Assembly (NCBI RefSeq): GCF_006716235.1
Contig: NZ_VFOR01000001.1
Location: forward strand, 868,001 to 932,000
DNA length: 64,000 nucleotides
Direction of reading: 5' to 3'
Origin: Propioniferax innocua
GTDB lineage: Bacteria > Actinomycetota > Actinomycetes > Propionibacteriales > Propionibacteriaceae
Shown: positions 1-8,940 of the stretch, in pieces
Numbering within the stretch: the stretch's first letter is position 1
Layout: the number at the start of each line of letters is the position of its first letter
Program-made: the position numbers and the translations under genes
The notes under the pieces: generated by a model
What the model saw: the letters and a program-made list of their open reading frames with translations, nothing else
What the model was told of the DNA's origin: nothing
The model's database searches: none

Positions 1-464
1 AGGATCACCAACGTCTTCGACTGTTCCACACGCACCCGCAGACCATTGGGGTTGGTGGCCACACCGGCATAGGTCAACGCGAAACCGTTGAACTCGGGCG
101 CCAGAGCGCCCTGTTTGACGGTGTAGGTCGGGTCCAGCGAGATACCCACGCGGGAACCGGCGTTGGCCCATTGAGTCTTGAGATGCTCGGTGGGGGCCAC
201 CACCACGATCCGTTCCACCACGCGACGCTCCAACAGGTCGGCTGCGAGCGTCAGAGCGAAGGAGGTCTTGCCCGCGCCGGGCGTGGCGACGGTCAGGAAG
301 TCCTTGGGCTCACGCGAGCGGTACTCGGCAAGGGCCGCGGCCTGCCAGGCACGCAGCGTCCGGACCGTCCCCCACGCAGCCTTCTGCGGGTACGCCGGGG
401 AGAGTCCCTTGGCCCGCAGGTCAGGGACCGCACCTTGCTCGAAGAGATCGGGGGCCTCACTCAC
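1..464 (-). CDS. DEAD/DEAH-type SF2 helicase, N-terminal part (runs off the window)
   Basis: The reverse strand is open from the window edge up to a GTG at 462-464. About 154 residues are visible. Residues 60-68 read ATPGAGKTS, a Walker A P-loop with the lysine at residue 66, preceded by the aromatic-rich LRAWQAAALAEY segment usual before motif I of superfamily 2 helicases. IVVVAPTEHLKTQW follows, which fits motif Ia. Motifs II (DEAD/DEAH) to VI lie outside the window. In many actinobacteria a helicase of this kind sits beside a DUF3039 gene; here the DUF3039 gene lies at 3559, with two secreted-hydrolase genes in between. The start is uncertain because no strong ribosome binding site is visible; a GTG further upstream, at 507-509, is the alternative. 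Confidence 0.8.
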   Translation of the reverse strand, partial: MSEAPDLFEQGAVPDLRAKGLSPAYPQKAAWGTVRTLRAWQAAALAEYRSREPKDFLTVATPGAGKTSFALTLAADLLERRVVERIVVVAPTEHLKTQWANAGSRVGISLDPTYTVKQGALAPEFNGFALTYAGVATNPNGLRVRVEQSKTLVI

Positions 465-556
465 CGGGCCGATGGTAGCCGTTCGAGCAGGGCTCCGGTG
501 CTGGCGCACGGATCGGAGGCGATGGAACAGCCCACTGCGACATGAACACAAGATGT

Positions 557-586
557 TTGATCTCTCATGTTCGCTGTGTTTATATG
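557..586 (+). promoter_or_regulatory. Candidate promoter for the SGNH-LGFP gene
   Basis: TTGATC at 557-562 and TATATG at 581-586 are separated by 18 bases. They lie in an unusually AT-rich stretch between the helicase and the first secreted hydrolase, 57 bases before that gene's ATG. This is a match by eye only. Confidence 0.35.
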
Positions 587-642
587 ACCGCATTCGACAG
601 AATCGTCAATCCATCCTCGGACGAGCCACATGGGAGTGCACC

Positions 643-2367
643 ATGCCCGACAACCCATCGCGTCTTCTGAAACTCCTTGCAGCCGTGGCCGCCACGATCA
701 TGACCGGCACCCTGGCCTCCCCGGCATTTGCTGCTCCCACCGTGTCCCCCACCCCGACACCGACCGTGGCCGAAACCCCATCCGCGGAAGAATCAGGAGC
801 GGGGGAATCCGGAGCTGACCTGGATCCCGAGACCGACGACGGCCGGTACGACCCTCCCACCGAGGATGAGCTGGAACAGGCCCCCGATGCGACACCAGAA
901 CCGGTGGATCCCTCCGACATCCCTGTTGTGGACATCGAACCGCACGCGATCGCCCCGGCCTGCCCGAACGTGACGTTCGGAGTGGCCGGCGCATCATTCA
1001 CCGATGGCTGGAACCCCGACGGCCGCATCTCCAACGATGGCGATGGCATCGAGGGCACCTATATGCACGAACGCAACGCGATCAGCACCTCGTGGGCGCA
1101 CTACACCACACGCGATCCGTATCTCTTCCTCGATGGTGGCTGGGCCAAGGGCGGCAGCACGGTGGGTGATCTGGCGAACAAGATCCGCCCCCACATGTAT
1201 CGCTCGGGCAGCTACGTGGTGATCTTCGCTGGAACCAACGACCAACTCCGGGGTGTCAGCGCCGAACGCTCGATGCAGCACATGGCCACCCTCGTCGAGA
1301 ACACCGGCGTGGCCAAGAACCGCATCCTGCTGGTGACCCTTCCGCCGATCCGGCACCTGGAACAGCGCGTCATCACCTACAACGAACACCTCGCCGAGTT
1401 CGGACGCCGCAACGGCATCCGTGTGCTCGATGTGCACACGATGAACGCCAATGGAGCCCACTGGCGTGACGGACACACCTATGACGGCATCCACTTCAAC
1501 CTTCCACAGGCGAAGGCCGTAGGCGATTCCATCGCCCACACCCTCAACGACATGACCGGTTGCGTCCGCAGCGACTTCGGCGCCGAAGCCGCTCGTGCGC
1601 AGCTGGGTGCAGCGCGGACCGGGATCCACGTGGGTCTGCGCGATCACGGCAAGTTCCAGCACTTCGACATCGGCTCGGTGTACGTCTCGAACGTGAGCCC
1701 CTCCACCTCGGTCCGCGGCGCGATCCGCGACGAGTGGGCGCGCATGGGCTGGGAGAACGGCTATCCCGGGTACCCGATCGAACCTGAACGGTGTGGTTTC
1801 GTGCGTGGTGGCTGCTACAGCGTCTTCGAGCGTTCCTCCATCTACTGGTCACCCGCCACCGGTGCGGTCGAGATCAACGGTGCCACCCGTGATCACTGGG
1901 GCCGGCTCGGCTGGGAGCGCGGATGGTTGGGCTACCCGACCCGCACCAAATACTGTGGCCTCATCCGCGGTGGATGCCTGCAGCGCTTCGAGGGCGGCGT
2001 CATGTACTGGACGAGCAGGACGGGCACGCACGCGGTCCGCGGCAAGATCTTCGAGCACTGGGGCACCTCCGGCTGGGAACGCGGCCATCTGGGCTACCCC
2101 ACCACCGACGAACACTGCGGCCTCATCCGTGGCGGCTGCTTCACCCACTTCGAAGGTGGATCCATCTACTGGTCCCCCGGCACCGGCGCACACACCGTGA
2201 AGGGGCGCATCAAAGATGCCTGGGCCGCCGGTGGCTGGGAACGTGGACGTCTCGGCTACCCGGTCACAAGTGAGCGCTGCGACCGCGTGGGATGCACGCA
2301 GGAATTCCAGGGAGGACGTATGGTGTTTCGTTGGGACACCGGAAGGGCTGTCTCACATCACCGATGA
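643..2367 (+). CDS. Secreted SGNH/GDSL-type hydrolase with C-terminal LGFP repeats
   Basis: The 574-residue protein has a signal peptide (residues 1-30, cleavage after SPAFA), a Pro/Thr/Glu/Asp-rich linker to about residue 105, an SGNH esterase domain (about 106-305) and about five LGFP repeats (315-574). The catalytic blocks are visible: GASFTDG with Ser118 as nucleophile, GTND at 197-200, and D281-G-I-H284. Each LGFP unit carries GWExGxLGYP, and most units also carry a CxxxxGGC pair and an IYWSP-type strand. LGFP repeats are known from actinobacterial cell-wall proteins, so the enzyme probably acts at the envelope, for example as a deacylase of wall glycans. The substrate is not predictable. 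The reading frame extends upstream to 178, but the signal peptide fixes the start at 643. Confidence 0.85.
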   Translation: MPDNPSRLLKLLAAVAATIMTGTLASPAFAAPTVSPTPTPTVAETPSAEESGAGESGADLDPETDDGRYDPPTEDELEQAPDATPEPVDPSDIPVVDIEPHAIAPACPNVTFGVAGASFTDGWNPDGRISNDGDGIEGTYMHERNAISTSWAHYTTRDPYLFLDGGWAKGGSTVGDLANKIRPHMYRSGSYVVIFAGTNDQLRGVSAERSMQHMATLVENTGVAKNRILLVTLPPIRHLEQRVITYNEHLAEFGRRNGIRVLDVHTMNANGAHWRDGHTYDGIHFNLPQAKAVGDSIAHTLNDMTGCVRSDFGAEAARAQLGAARTGIHVGLRDHGKFQHFDIGSVYVSNVSPSTSVRGAIRDEWARMGWENGYPGYPIEPERCGFVRGGCYSVFERSSIYWSPATGAVEINGATRDHWGRLGWERGWLGYPTRTKYCGLIRGGCLQRFEGGVMYWTSRTGTHAVRGKIFEHWGTSGWERGHLGYPTTDEHCGLIRGGCFTHFEGGSIYWSPGTGAHTVKGRIKDAWAAGGWERGRLGYPVTSERCDRVGCTQEFQGGRMVFRWDTGRAVSHHR

Positions 2368-2392
2368 TCTTCCCAGCTGACCTGGAGTTTCC

Positions 2393-3535
2393 GTGAAACA
2401 TGCCAAGCCCAGCAAGCGGGCGTTGATCGGGCGACGCCTTCTGCTCGTCGCCCTGCTGATCGGCATCCCCGTTTCCAGTGGGCTCGCACACTCACGAGCC
2501 GAAGCCGGGCTGAGCATGGGCGGCGAGGCCCCCGTACAGCAGGCAGAGGATCCGGGCGCACCGTTGCCTCGGAGGGGCTTGGTCGAGCACTGCCGTGTCA
2601 CCTTCGGTGCCGTCGGCTCGTCCCACACCGACGGTGGCTACCCCGTCAGCGGCAAACGTGCCGACGACGGCGATGATGAGATCGGCACCTACCTCCATCA
2701 CGACCACATGGTCGACACCTCGTGGGCCTACTACACAACACGCGACCCGTATGTTCACCTCGACGGCGGCTGGGCCTACGGCGGGAGCACCGTGGAACGT
2801 CTGGCTGACACGATCGAGCCCAGCATGTTCCACGAGGACAGTTACGCGGTGATTCTGGCCGGAACCGTCGACAACCTTCCCGGTTTCCTGTTCCCCCCGG
2901 AAAAGTCCATGGAGCACTATCCACGGATCGTGGAGAACACCGGTGTTGCCAAAGAGAACATCTTGATCGTCAACCTGCCTCCGGTGCGGCATCTCGAGCA
3001 GCGCGTCATCGACTACAACGAAGCACTCGAGGCCTATGCCGATAAAGAGGGGATCCGCGTCTTCGACCTGCACTCCCTGACCTCGAACGGCTACAACTGG
3101 CGCCCCGGCTATGACGCCGACGGCGCTCACTTCACCCCGGAGATCGCCTCCGTGATCGGGCAGGCCATCGCCGACACCCTCAGCGACATGTCCGGGTGCG
3201 TCGGCGATACGCACAGCCAGGTCGCGCAGCTCGCCGGCCTCGGGCCATCGACCAGCGATGTCACCTACGGCCTCGTCAACGGCGGCAAGGTGCAGGAGTT
3301 CACCGGTGGCGCGGTCTACAGTTCGACCCACACCGCTGCAGCCCCGATCCATGGCCGCATCAGGTCGACCTGGGAGACCCGAGGTGGCCCCGAGGGACCG
3401 TTCGGATATCCCCTTGATGCCGAGCGCTGCTTCGAATCCACCTGCACCCAGTACTTCCAGGGTGGACGCATCGTGCATGAGACCGTCAGCGGCCTCACCG
3501 TCCCCCACCCCTACAGCAGCGACACCATCAACTGA
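2393..3535 (+). CDS. Secreted SGNH-like hydrolase with a short LGFP tail, divergent catalytic block
   Basis: This 380-residue paralogue of the preceding gene starts at a GTG 25 bases after its stop, with CTGGAG just upstream. An N-terminal hydrophobic signal (residues 11-31) is followed by an SGNH domain closely matching its neighbour (shared TSWAxYTTRDPY, LDGGWA and RHLEQRVI). Block I reads GSSHTDG (Ser77 aligns with Ser118 of the neighbour) and block V reads D243-G-A-H246. Block III, however, is GTVDN instead of GTND, so the oxyanion-hole asparagine is displaced or lost. Only about one and a half LGFP units follow (residues 268-370). It probably arose by tandem duplication with loss of repeats; its activity may be altered. 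Confidence 0.8.
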   Translation: MKHAKPSKRALIGRRLLLVALLIGIPVSSGLAHSRAEAGLSMGGEAPVQQAEDPGAPLPRRGLVEHCRVTFGAVGSSHTDGGYPVSGKRADDGDDEIGTYLHHDHMVDTSWAYYTTRDPYVHLDGGWAYGGSTVERLADTIEPSMFHEDSYAVILAGTVDNLPGFLFPPEKSMEHYPRIVENTGVAKENILIVNLPPVRHLEQRVIDYNEALEAYADKEGIRVFDLHSLTSNGYNWRPGYDADGAHFTPEIASVIGQAIADTLSDMSGCVGDTHSQVAQLAGLGPSTSDVTYGLVNGGKVQEFTGGAVYSSTHTAAAPIHGRIRSTWETRGGPEGPFGYPLDAERCFESTCTQYFQGGRIVHETVSGLTVPHPYSSDTIN

Positions 3536-3558
3536 CGCGACCCTCCTAGAATGACCGC

Positions 3559-3825
3559 ATGAATCAACAGCTCAGCCCCGGCGCGCAGACCATCACCAAG
3601 GAGCGCACCGAGCACCAGTACCAGGACGGCGATCACGAGCGTTTCTCGCACTACGTTCCCAAGGACAAGCTCACTGAGGCCATGGTGATGGGAACACCGG
3701 TGATAGCCCTGTGCGGCAAGGTCTGGATTCCTTCACGCAACCCTGATCGTTTTCCCGTGTGCCCCATGTGCAAGGAGATCTGGGAGCAGATGAACCCCGA
3801 CGACGCCGGCGACGACTCGGAATGA
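3559..3825 (+). CDS. DUF3039 family small protein
   Basis: The 88-residue protein matches the actinobacterial DUF3039 family by its HYVPKDKLTEAMVMGTPV segment and the CGKVWIP...CPMC cysteines (Cys52, Cys68, Cys71), with His31 a possible further ligand. A small zinc-binding fold is likely. Its function is not known. It often neighbours the helicase found at the start of this window, so the two SGNH genes look like an insertion between old partners. The start at ATG 3559 follows a short spacer after the hydrolase gene. Confidence 0.8.
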   Translation: MNQQLSPGAQTITKERTEHQYQDGDHERFSHYVPKDKLTEAMVMGTPVIALCGKVWIPSRNPDRFPVCPMCKEIWEQMNPDDAGDDSE

Positions 3826-3857
3826 CCCATGAGGGGTTCAGCCGCTAACGTGCCCCC

Positions 3858-4310
3858 ATGCGCATCCTGACCCGTCCCCTGTTCGTCGTGGCTGCGGCCA
3901 CCACCGTGGCACTGACCGCCTGCGGAACTCCCCCGATCCAGAACCATGTGCCCCCGTGGGAGCGACTCCAGCTCGGTGATACCGCCACACGTGGAAGCGT
4001 CGATCTCACCGTGCACAGCGTCGACGGCAACGCCGCCGAGGTGGAGATGTGCTACACCAAGGAGGGCAAGACGGGCGGTGCGAGCGCAGCCGCGTGGTGG
4101 GTGTGGACCTCCGAGGGCGGGGCCTACACGGTACGACCCAAGCAGGAGAAGCAGCCGGTCTACGGCGAGGGCAAGAAGGATCAGTGCCACCGTGGCTGGG
4201 TGCAGTACGAGATCCCCCAGGGAGCGGAGATCACGCACGTGACTTTCCGCACCAACGAGGGGACGCCCACCGAATTCACCTGGCAGGCGACCCCCGCCGG
4301 TTACAACTGA
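3858..4310 (+). CDS. Putative lipoprotein, function unknown
   Basis: The 150-residue protein has a basic N-terminus, a hydrophobic core and a lipobox LTAC with Cys22 as the predicted lipidated residue, so it should be anchored on the outside of the membrane. The mature part (TRGSVDLTVHSVDGNAAEVE...) looks like a small beta-rich domain, about 125 residues, resembling DUF4352-type extracellular domains in tone only; I do not claim that family. Two cysteines (in EMCYTKEG and DQCHRGW) may pair outside the cell. The stop codon directly abuts the stop of convergent ahcY, leaving no spacer. Confidence 0.7.
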   Translation: MRILTRPLFVVAAATTVALTACGTPPIQNHVPPWERLQLGDTATRGSVDLTVHSVDGNAAEVEMCYTKEGKTGGASAAAWWVWTSEGGAYTVRPKQEKQPVYGEGKKDQCHRGWVQYEIPQGAEITHVTFRTNEGTPTEFTWQATPAGYN

Positions 4311-5762
4311 TCAGTAGCGGTAGGTGTCCGGCTTGTAGGGCCCCTCGACCGGGACACCGATGTAATCAGCCTGTTTCTGGGTCAGCGTGGTGAGCTTCAC
4401 TCCAAGGGACTCCAGGTGCAGACGGGCGACCTCCTCGTCCAGATGCTTGGGCAGAACGTAGACCCCCACCGGGTAGTCCTTGGTGTACAACTCGATCTGA
4501 GCCAGCACCTGGTTGGTGAAGCTGTTGCTCATCACGAAGCTCGGGTGCCCGGTCGCATTGCCCAGATTCAACAGGCGACCTTCCGAGAGCACGATGATCG
4601 AATGGGCCTCCACGGCCCCGGCCACGGTGTTGCCGCCGGGAATCCGCCATTCATGCACCTGGGGCTTGATCTCGACTCTCTCGACGCCGGGGATCGCTGC
4701 GAGACCGGCCATGTCGATCTCATTGTCGAAGTGACCGATGTTGCCCACAATGGCCTGATGCTTCATGCGCCGCATGTGCTCGGCCATGATGATGTCACGG
4801 TTACCGGTGGTGGTGACGAAGATGTCCGCCTGCGAGACCACCTCATCGAGGTGGGCCACCTGGAAGCCGTCCATGACTGCCTGCAGTGCGCAGATGGGAT
4901 CGATCTCGGTGACGATGACACGCGCGCCCTGGCCACGCAGCGACTCCGCACAGCCCTTGCCCACATCGCCATAGCCGCACACGACTGCAACCTTGCCGCC
5001 GATCAGCACATCGGTGGCGCGGTTGATGCCGTCGATGAGCGAGTGACGGCAGCCGTACTTGTTGTCGAACTTGCTCTTGGTGACGGCGTCGTTGACGTTG
5101 ATGGCGGGGAACAACAGGGTCTCGTTGCGCTGCATCTCGTAGAGGCGATGCACACCGGTGGTGGTCTCCTCGGTGGTGCCACGAAGATTCTCGGCCACCG
5201 CGATCCAGTCGGTGCGCTTCTCAGCCAGATTGCGTTCGAGCACCGCGTGGACGACTTTCTCCTCCTCCGAGGCATCCTCGGGAAGGTCGGCCAACGCACC
5301 GGATTTCATGGCTTCGACGCCCTGGTGGACGAGCACGGTGGCATCACCACCATCGTCAAGGATCATCGTGGGATGGCGTCCGTCGGGCCAGGTGAGGATC
5401 TGCTCGGTGCATTCCCAGTACTCGGTGAGCGACTCACCCTTCCACGCGAACACGGGCACGCCCCTGGGGTCATCGGGGGTTCCGTCGGGGCCGACGACCA
5501 TGGCGGCAGCGGCATGATCCTGCGTCGAGAAGATATTGCACGACGCCCACCGCACCTCAGCACCCAGAGCAGTGAGTGTCTCGATCAGCACGGCGGTCTG
5601 CACCGTCATGTGGATCGAGCCCGCGATACGCGCCCCCTTGAGCGGCTGCGATTCGGCGTAGCGTTCCCGCATCGCCATGAGGCCGGGCATCTCATGCTCG
5701 GCGAGGGTGACTTCGGCACGGCCGTATTCGGCAAGGGACAGATCTGCGACGCGGAAATCCAT
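4311..5762 (-). CDS. ahcY: Adenosylhomocysteinase (S-adenosyl-L-homocysteine hydrolase)
   Basis: This NAD-dependent enzyme reversibly splits S-adenosylhomocysteine into adenosine and homocysteine, clearing the product inhibitor of methyltransferases. At 483 residues it is of the long actinobacterial type. Visible landmarks are the N-terminal substrate domain ([29 protein letters not shown]), the NAD-binding Rossmann motif ([16 protein letters not shown]) and the conserved C-terminus PYKPDTYRY. The gene is the last of a run of minus-strand genes that includes manB and the SIS gene, 30 bases after the latter, matching the M. tuberculosis order around Rv3248c. Adenosine made here could be consumed by the adenosine deaminase gene at 48965. 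Confidence 0.97.
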   Translation of the reverse strand: MDFRVADLSLAEYGRAEVTLAEHEMPGLMAMRERYAESQPLKGARIAGSIHMTVQTAVLIETLTALGAEVRWASCNIFSTQDHAAAAMVVGPDGTPDDPRGVPVFAWKGESLTEYWECTEQILTWPDGRHPTMILDDGGDATVLVHQGVEAMKSGALADLPEDASEEEKVVHAVLERNLAEKRTDWIAVAENLRGTTEETTTGVHRLYEMQRNETLLFPAINVNDAVTKSKFDNKYGCRHSLIDGINRATDVLIGGKVAVVCGYGDVGKGCAESLRGQGARVIVTEIDPICALQAVMDGFQVAHLDEVVSQADIFVTTTGNRDIIMAEHMRRMKHQAIVGNIGHFDNEIDMAGLAAIPGVERVEIKPQVHEWRIPGGNTVAGAVEAHSIIVLSEGRLLNLGNATGHPSFVMSNSFTNQVLAQIELYTKDYPVGVYVLPKHLDEEVARLHLESLGVKLTTLTQKQADYIGVPVEGPYKPDTYRY

Positions 5763-5792
5763 GCGCGCGAGTCTAGCGCCGACTTCGAGACG

Positions 5793-6827
5793 TCAGTCAG
5801 GAGTGGGAAGCTCCCGCCCCAGGGCGATGCCCAGGTAGGCAGCGCCGAAGCGACCGGTCTGCAGCAGCGCCGCGTAGCGCTCCATGACCGAACCACGCCC
5901 CTGCACCGATCGCCAGATGCGGACGTCCGCGGCTTCTGCAGCACTCTCGAGGGAGCGAGCATCACCAAGGACACCTTCACTCTCGTCACCGTCGTCGAGC
6001 ATCATCAACGCCGGCCGGTTGTCCGCCGGTGATTCGAAGGGATCGGCGAAGAGATCACGACGCGGGACGCCGGCGAGCACGGTGCGGAGCTCACCGGCAT
6101 CAGCCGCCAGAGTCGCTCGACCGGATACGGCACGCACCTGTTCGGCCACGCGTCGACTCGCCCGGGCCGCCAGAACCGAACCACCCCACACCAGTGGTAG
6201 GGCATCGGCTGCGACGAGAGCGAACTCCTTGGCGGGGTTCGTGGAGATATCCCGGAACGGCGAGCACTCCTCAGCCACCAGGTCCATGGCGTCTGCCACC
6301 AGCACCGGATCCACTGCGGGCCCGACCCCTGCCTTGGCCAGCGCTTGAAGCATCACCACCGCCGACGCCAACTCATCGCCGGTCGTGGTCGGCAACAGTG
6401 TCGTGCTGGGAGAGGACGCACACTCGGCGATCTGGGCATCGGGCGGGCAGGCGATCATGATCCGTGCGCCACGGCGTCGGGCCTCGTGCACGGTCTCGTG
6501 CAGGGCTTCATCCCGGGCCGGTTCGCCGTGGCCCAGAACCACCACCAGATCCAAGGTCCCCACCCATTGCGGCAGTGTGGTGGACGGCCACGCGACGAAG
6601 GGAATCGGGCACCAGGGCTCGAGCACCGCGCGCAGCAGCCGCGCCTCGGGGCCCACCGCCAGCACAGCACGGGGACGCTCGACCTGCACCGCCGCGAGCG
6701 GCCCCTCCGCGGCCTCGGCCTCGATACGCAGTCGTGCACCGCTGCCGGCCAGGTGCCTCAAGAGCCCGTCAGCTGCGTACAGCGCATCGGGATCATCGAG
6801 TCGAGTGTCATCGAACTGATCGGCCAC
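5793..6827 (-). CDS. SIS-domain protein, phosphoglucose/phosphomannose isomerase-like
   Basis: The 344-residue protein begins at GTG 6825-6827, preceded eight bases upstream by GGAGGG; the longer open frame to 6914 lacks such support. It corresponds by position to Rv3256c, a sugar-isomerase-like protein of the SIS family, between ahcY and the phosphomannomutase gene. SIS-like segments include VVLGHGEPARDEALHETV and GARIMIACPPDAQIAE, and the C-terminal half resembles the bifunctional PGI/PMI C-terminal domain (VWGGSVLAARASRRVAEQV). It may interconvert fructose-6-P and mannose-6-P upstream of ManB. Catalytic residues could not be confirmed by eye, so enzymatic activity is inference. Confidence 0.75.
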   Translation of the reverse strand: MADQFDDTRLDDPDALYAADGLLRHLAGSGARLRIEAEAAEGPLAAVQVERPRAVLAVGPEARLLRAVLEPWCPIPFVAWPSTTLPQWVGTLDLVVVLGHGEPARDEALHETVHEARRRGARIMIACPPDAQIAECASSPSTTLLPTTTGDELASAVVMLQALAKAGVGPAVDPVLVADAMDLVAEECSPFRDISTNPAKEFALVAADALPLVWGGSVLAARASRRVAEQVRAVSGRATLAADAGELRTVLAGVPRRDLFADPFESPADNRPALMMLDDGDESEGVLGDARSLESAAEAADVRIWRSVQGRGSVMERYAALLQTGRFGAAYLGIALGRELPTPD

Positions 6828-6867
6828 GACGAACTCCCTCCACCAGTTGGTACATCGCCGGAACGGC

Positions 6868-7065
6868 TCAGACCTTGCGGGCCTCATCGATGAGAAGCAC
6901 CGGAATCCCCTCATCGGTCACGGGAAAGGCCAGTCCGCACACCGTTCCGGTGCACACGAGTTCGCGTCGGTCATGGTCGACGGCCAACGAACTGTGGCAG
7001 GCCGGGCACACGAGAATCTCGAGCAGATCGGCGGGGAGCTCCACCCCGATGGACACCTCGGCCAT
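6868..7065 (-). CDS. Trm112-like zinc-ribbon small protein
   Basis: The 65-residue protein begins [14 protein letters not shown] and continues to [23 protein letters not shown], the Trm112/YcaR pattern with Cys20, Cys23, Cys38 and Cys43 as zinc ligands. Proteins of this family act as small activating or structural partners of methyltransferases, or are uncharacterised in bacteria. The ATG overlaps the manB stop codon (TGATG), so the two are probably translationally coupled, and the SIS gene follows 40 bases downstream. A role connected with mannose metabolism is suggested by context only. Confidence 0.8.
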   Translation of the reverse strand: MAEVSIGVELPADLLEILVCPACHSSLAVDHDRRELVCTGTVCGLAFPVTDEGIPVLLIDEARKV

Positions 7066-8441
7066 CAGACGTCCGCCCGCACTGCTGCAAGAACCTCATC
7101 GCGCAGCGACTCCATCAACGCAGGATCCTTTGCCTCCACGTTCAGACGCAGCAGCGGCTCGGTGTTGGAAGGACGCAGGTTGACCCACCAGTCCTCACCC
7201 TCGACGAGCATGCCGTCCTCCCAGGAGACATCACCGCGCCCCTCGAAGAGCGCCGCGACCTTTTCCATCGTCGCTTTGGCGTCCGCAACGGTCGAGTTGA
7301 TCTCACCCGATGCCGTATAGCGGTCGAAGCGCTTCACCAGACTGCTCAACGGCTCCTGTGAACTCCCCACCAGGGCGAGCACGTGCAGTGCAGCGAGCAT
7401 GCCGGTGTCAGCTCCCCAGAAATCACGGAAGTAGTAATGCGCGGAGTGTTCGCCACCGAAGATGGCGTCATACTGTGCCATCGCGGCCTTCACATAGGTG
7501 TGGCCCACTCGGGAGATCACGCACTCGCCGCCGGCTTCGGCCACGACTTCCCGCACCGTGCGGGAGGTGATGAGGTTGCACACGATCGTGGCGCCGGGTT
7601 CCCGCTCGATCTCCTGTGCGGCGATCAATGCGGTGATGGCCGAGGGATCGACGACCCCGCCGGTCTCGTCGATGATGAAGCAGCGGTCGGCGTCCCCATC
7701 GAACACCAGAGCCAGATCGGCACCGTGCTCACGGACGGCCTGCTGCGCATCCACGAGGTTCTCCGGCTCCAGCGGATTGGGCTGGTGGTTGGGGAAACTG
7801 CCGTCCAGTTCGCAGAACAGGGGCACGATCTCCAAGGGGAGATCGCCGAGAACACCCGGCACGGTGTGAGCGGCCATGCCGTTCCCGGCATCGACCACGA
7901 CCTTGAGCGGCCGGATGCCACTGAGATCCACCAGGGAGCGCAGATGCTCGGCATAGGCCGGCAGCAGATCCTGCTCGCGGACACGTCCGGGAACACGGAC
8001 CGGTGGGCTGGGCTGTGCCTCGTGGTCGAAAGCGCTGCGCGCGATATCGAGAAGCATCTGCGGTGTCACCGGACGCGCGTCGGCCAGGCAGAACTTGATG
8101 CCGTTGTAATTCGCAGGGTTGTGGGAGGCGGTGAACTGCACCCCCGGCAGTTCCAGACGGCCCGACGCGAACCAGAGCTGGTCGGTCGAGGACAGCCCGA
8201 TGTCGATGACATCGGCTCCGCAGGAAACCGCTCCCTCGATGAACGCAGCGCTCAGCTCTGGCCCCGAAACCCGCATGTCACGGCCCAACACGAAAGCCCG
8301 CTCGTTCTCCATGAGTTTCAACGCGTCCACGAAGGCCACACCGAGGGCGAAGGCCCCGTCGGCGTCCCACTGTGCGTCATCACCAGAGCCGACGACTCCG
8401 CGGATATCATTGGCCTTGAAAATGTCCTGTGTCAGCATCAC
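7065..8441 (-). CDS. manB: Phosphomannomutase / phosphoglucomutase
   Basis: This enzyme interconverts mannose-6-phosphate and mannose-1-phosphate, feeding GDP-mannose synthesis. All four alpha-D-phosphohexomutase signatures are visible in the 458 residues: the phosphoserine loop TASHNP with Ser106, the metal-binding loop DGDAD at 248-252, the sugar-recognition loop [10 protein letters not shown], and the phosphate-binding loop [15 protein letters not shown] second phosphohexomutase gene lies at 41730. It is transcribed with DUF3499 upstream and Trm112 and SIS genes downstream, as in Rv3258c-Rv3256c. The product is the substrate of the guanylyltransferase encoded at 15345. Confidence 0.94.
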   Translation of the reverse strand: MMLTQDIFKANDIRGVVGSGDDAQWDADGAFALGVAFVDALKLMENERAFVLGRDMRVSGPELSAAFIEGAVSCGADVIDIGLSSTDQLWFASGRLELPGVQFTASHNPANYNGIKFCLADARPVTPQMLLDIARSAFDHEAQPSPPVRVPGRVREQDLLPAYAEHLRSLVDLSGIRPLKVVVDAGNGMAAHTVPGVLGDLPLEIVPLFCELDGSFPNHQPNPLEPENLVDAQQAVREHGADLALVFDGDADRCFIIDETGGVVDPSAITALIAAQEIEREPGATIVCNLITSRTVREVVAEAGGECVISRVGHTYVKAAMAQYDAIFGGEHSAHYYFRDFWGADTGMLAALHVLALVGSSQEPLSSLVKRFDRYTASGEINSTVADAKATMEKVAALFEGRGDVSWEDGMLVEGEDWWVNLRPSNTEPLLRLNVEAKDPALMESLRDEVLAAVRADV

Positions 8442-8486
8442 TCACAGCCTAGCCGGATCGTTCGTGCCATGGCGCATCTCACGGGT

Positions 8487-8861
8487 TCACGCATCACGAT
8501 CGGCGAACACGGTCAGATGACCGCGCTGCGCCAACTGCACGACGCCCGCGGGGTTGGGGGTGGATGGGGGCTCGTGGTTCTCTTCGGTCCCGGAAAAGCC
8601 GACTGCGCGGACGGCCTCGGCCAGAGCGAGCAGGTCATCTTCGAGCGGTTCGGGAGCTTCGGCCTCATCGAGCGGGAGCCTGATGACGTCCCAGCCGCGA
8701 GGTGCGGTCAGACGCTCCGCGTGGCGGCTGCAGAGGTCGTAGGAGGAAGGCTCGGCCCGCTGTGCCAGGGGGCCGACCACCGCCGTCTGGTCGGCATAGA
8801 CGTAGGTCAACGTCGCCACAGCGCCCATATCGCAACCTGTCCGCGCACACATCCTGCCCAT
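8487..8861 (-). CDS. DUF3499 family protein
   Basis: The conserved core CARTGCDMGAVATLTYVYAD, followed by the Cys/His-containing YDLCSRHAERLTAPRGWDV, is the signature of actinobacterial DUF3499 (Rv3258c-like). Cys-x4-Cys plus CxxH suggests a metal site. Its role is unknown, although the link with whiB2 and manB is conserved in actinobacteria. The frame is open to an ATG at 8903; I place the start at ATG 8861 because homologues begin just before the first cysteine. It ends 45 bases before the manB start, so the two are probably in one operon. Confidence 0.78.
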   Translation of the reverse strand: MGRMCARTGCDMGAVATLTYVYADQTAVVGPLAQRAEPSSYDLCSRHAERLTAPRGWDVIRLPLDEAEAPEPLEDDLLALAEAVRAVGFSGTEENHEPPSTPNPAGVVQLAQRGHLTVFADRDA

Positions 8862-8940
8862 CACCCCGCGAGCGTAACCCCGACCCACCAGAGTTCGAAG
8901 CATCGCCGCTCAGCGGGTCGCTCTTTCGCGCCTCGGTGAG

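Noticed and set aside
178-642. N-terminal extension of the first SGNH gene
   Set aside because: It is antisense to the helicase and would bury the signal peptide; ATG 643 is the better start.
4416-6032. A 538-residue open frame on the plus strand
   Set aside because: It is antisense to ahcY and the SIS gene, is rich in His/Gly/Asp as expected for a shadow frame, and has no matching family.
7383-8939. A 518-residue plus-strand open frame
   Set aside because: It is antisense to manB and DUF3499, whose motifs are unambiguous.
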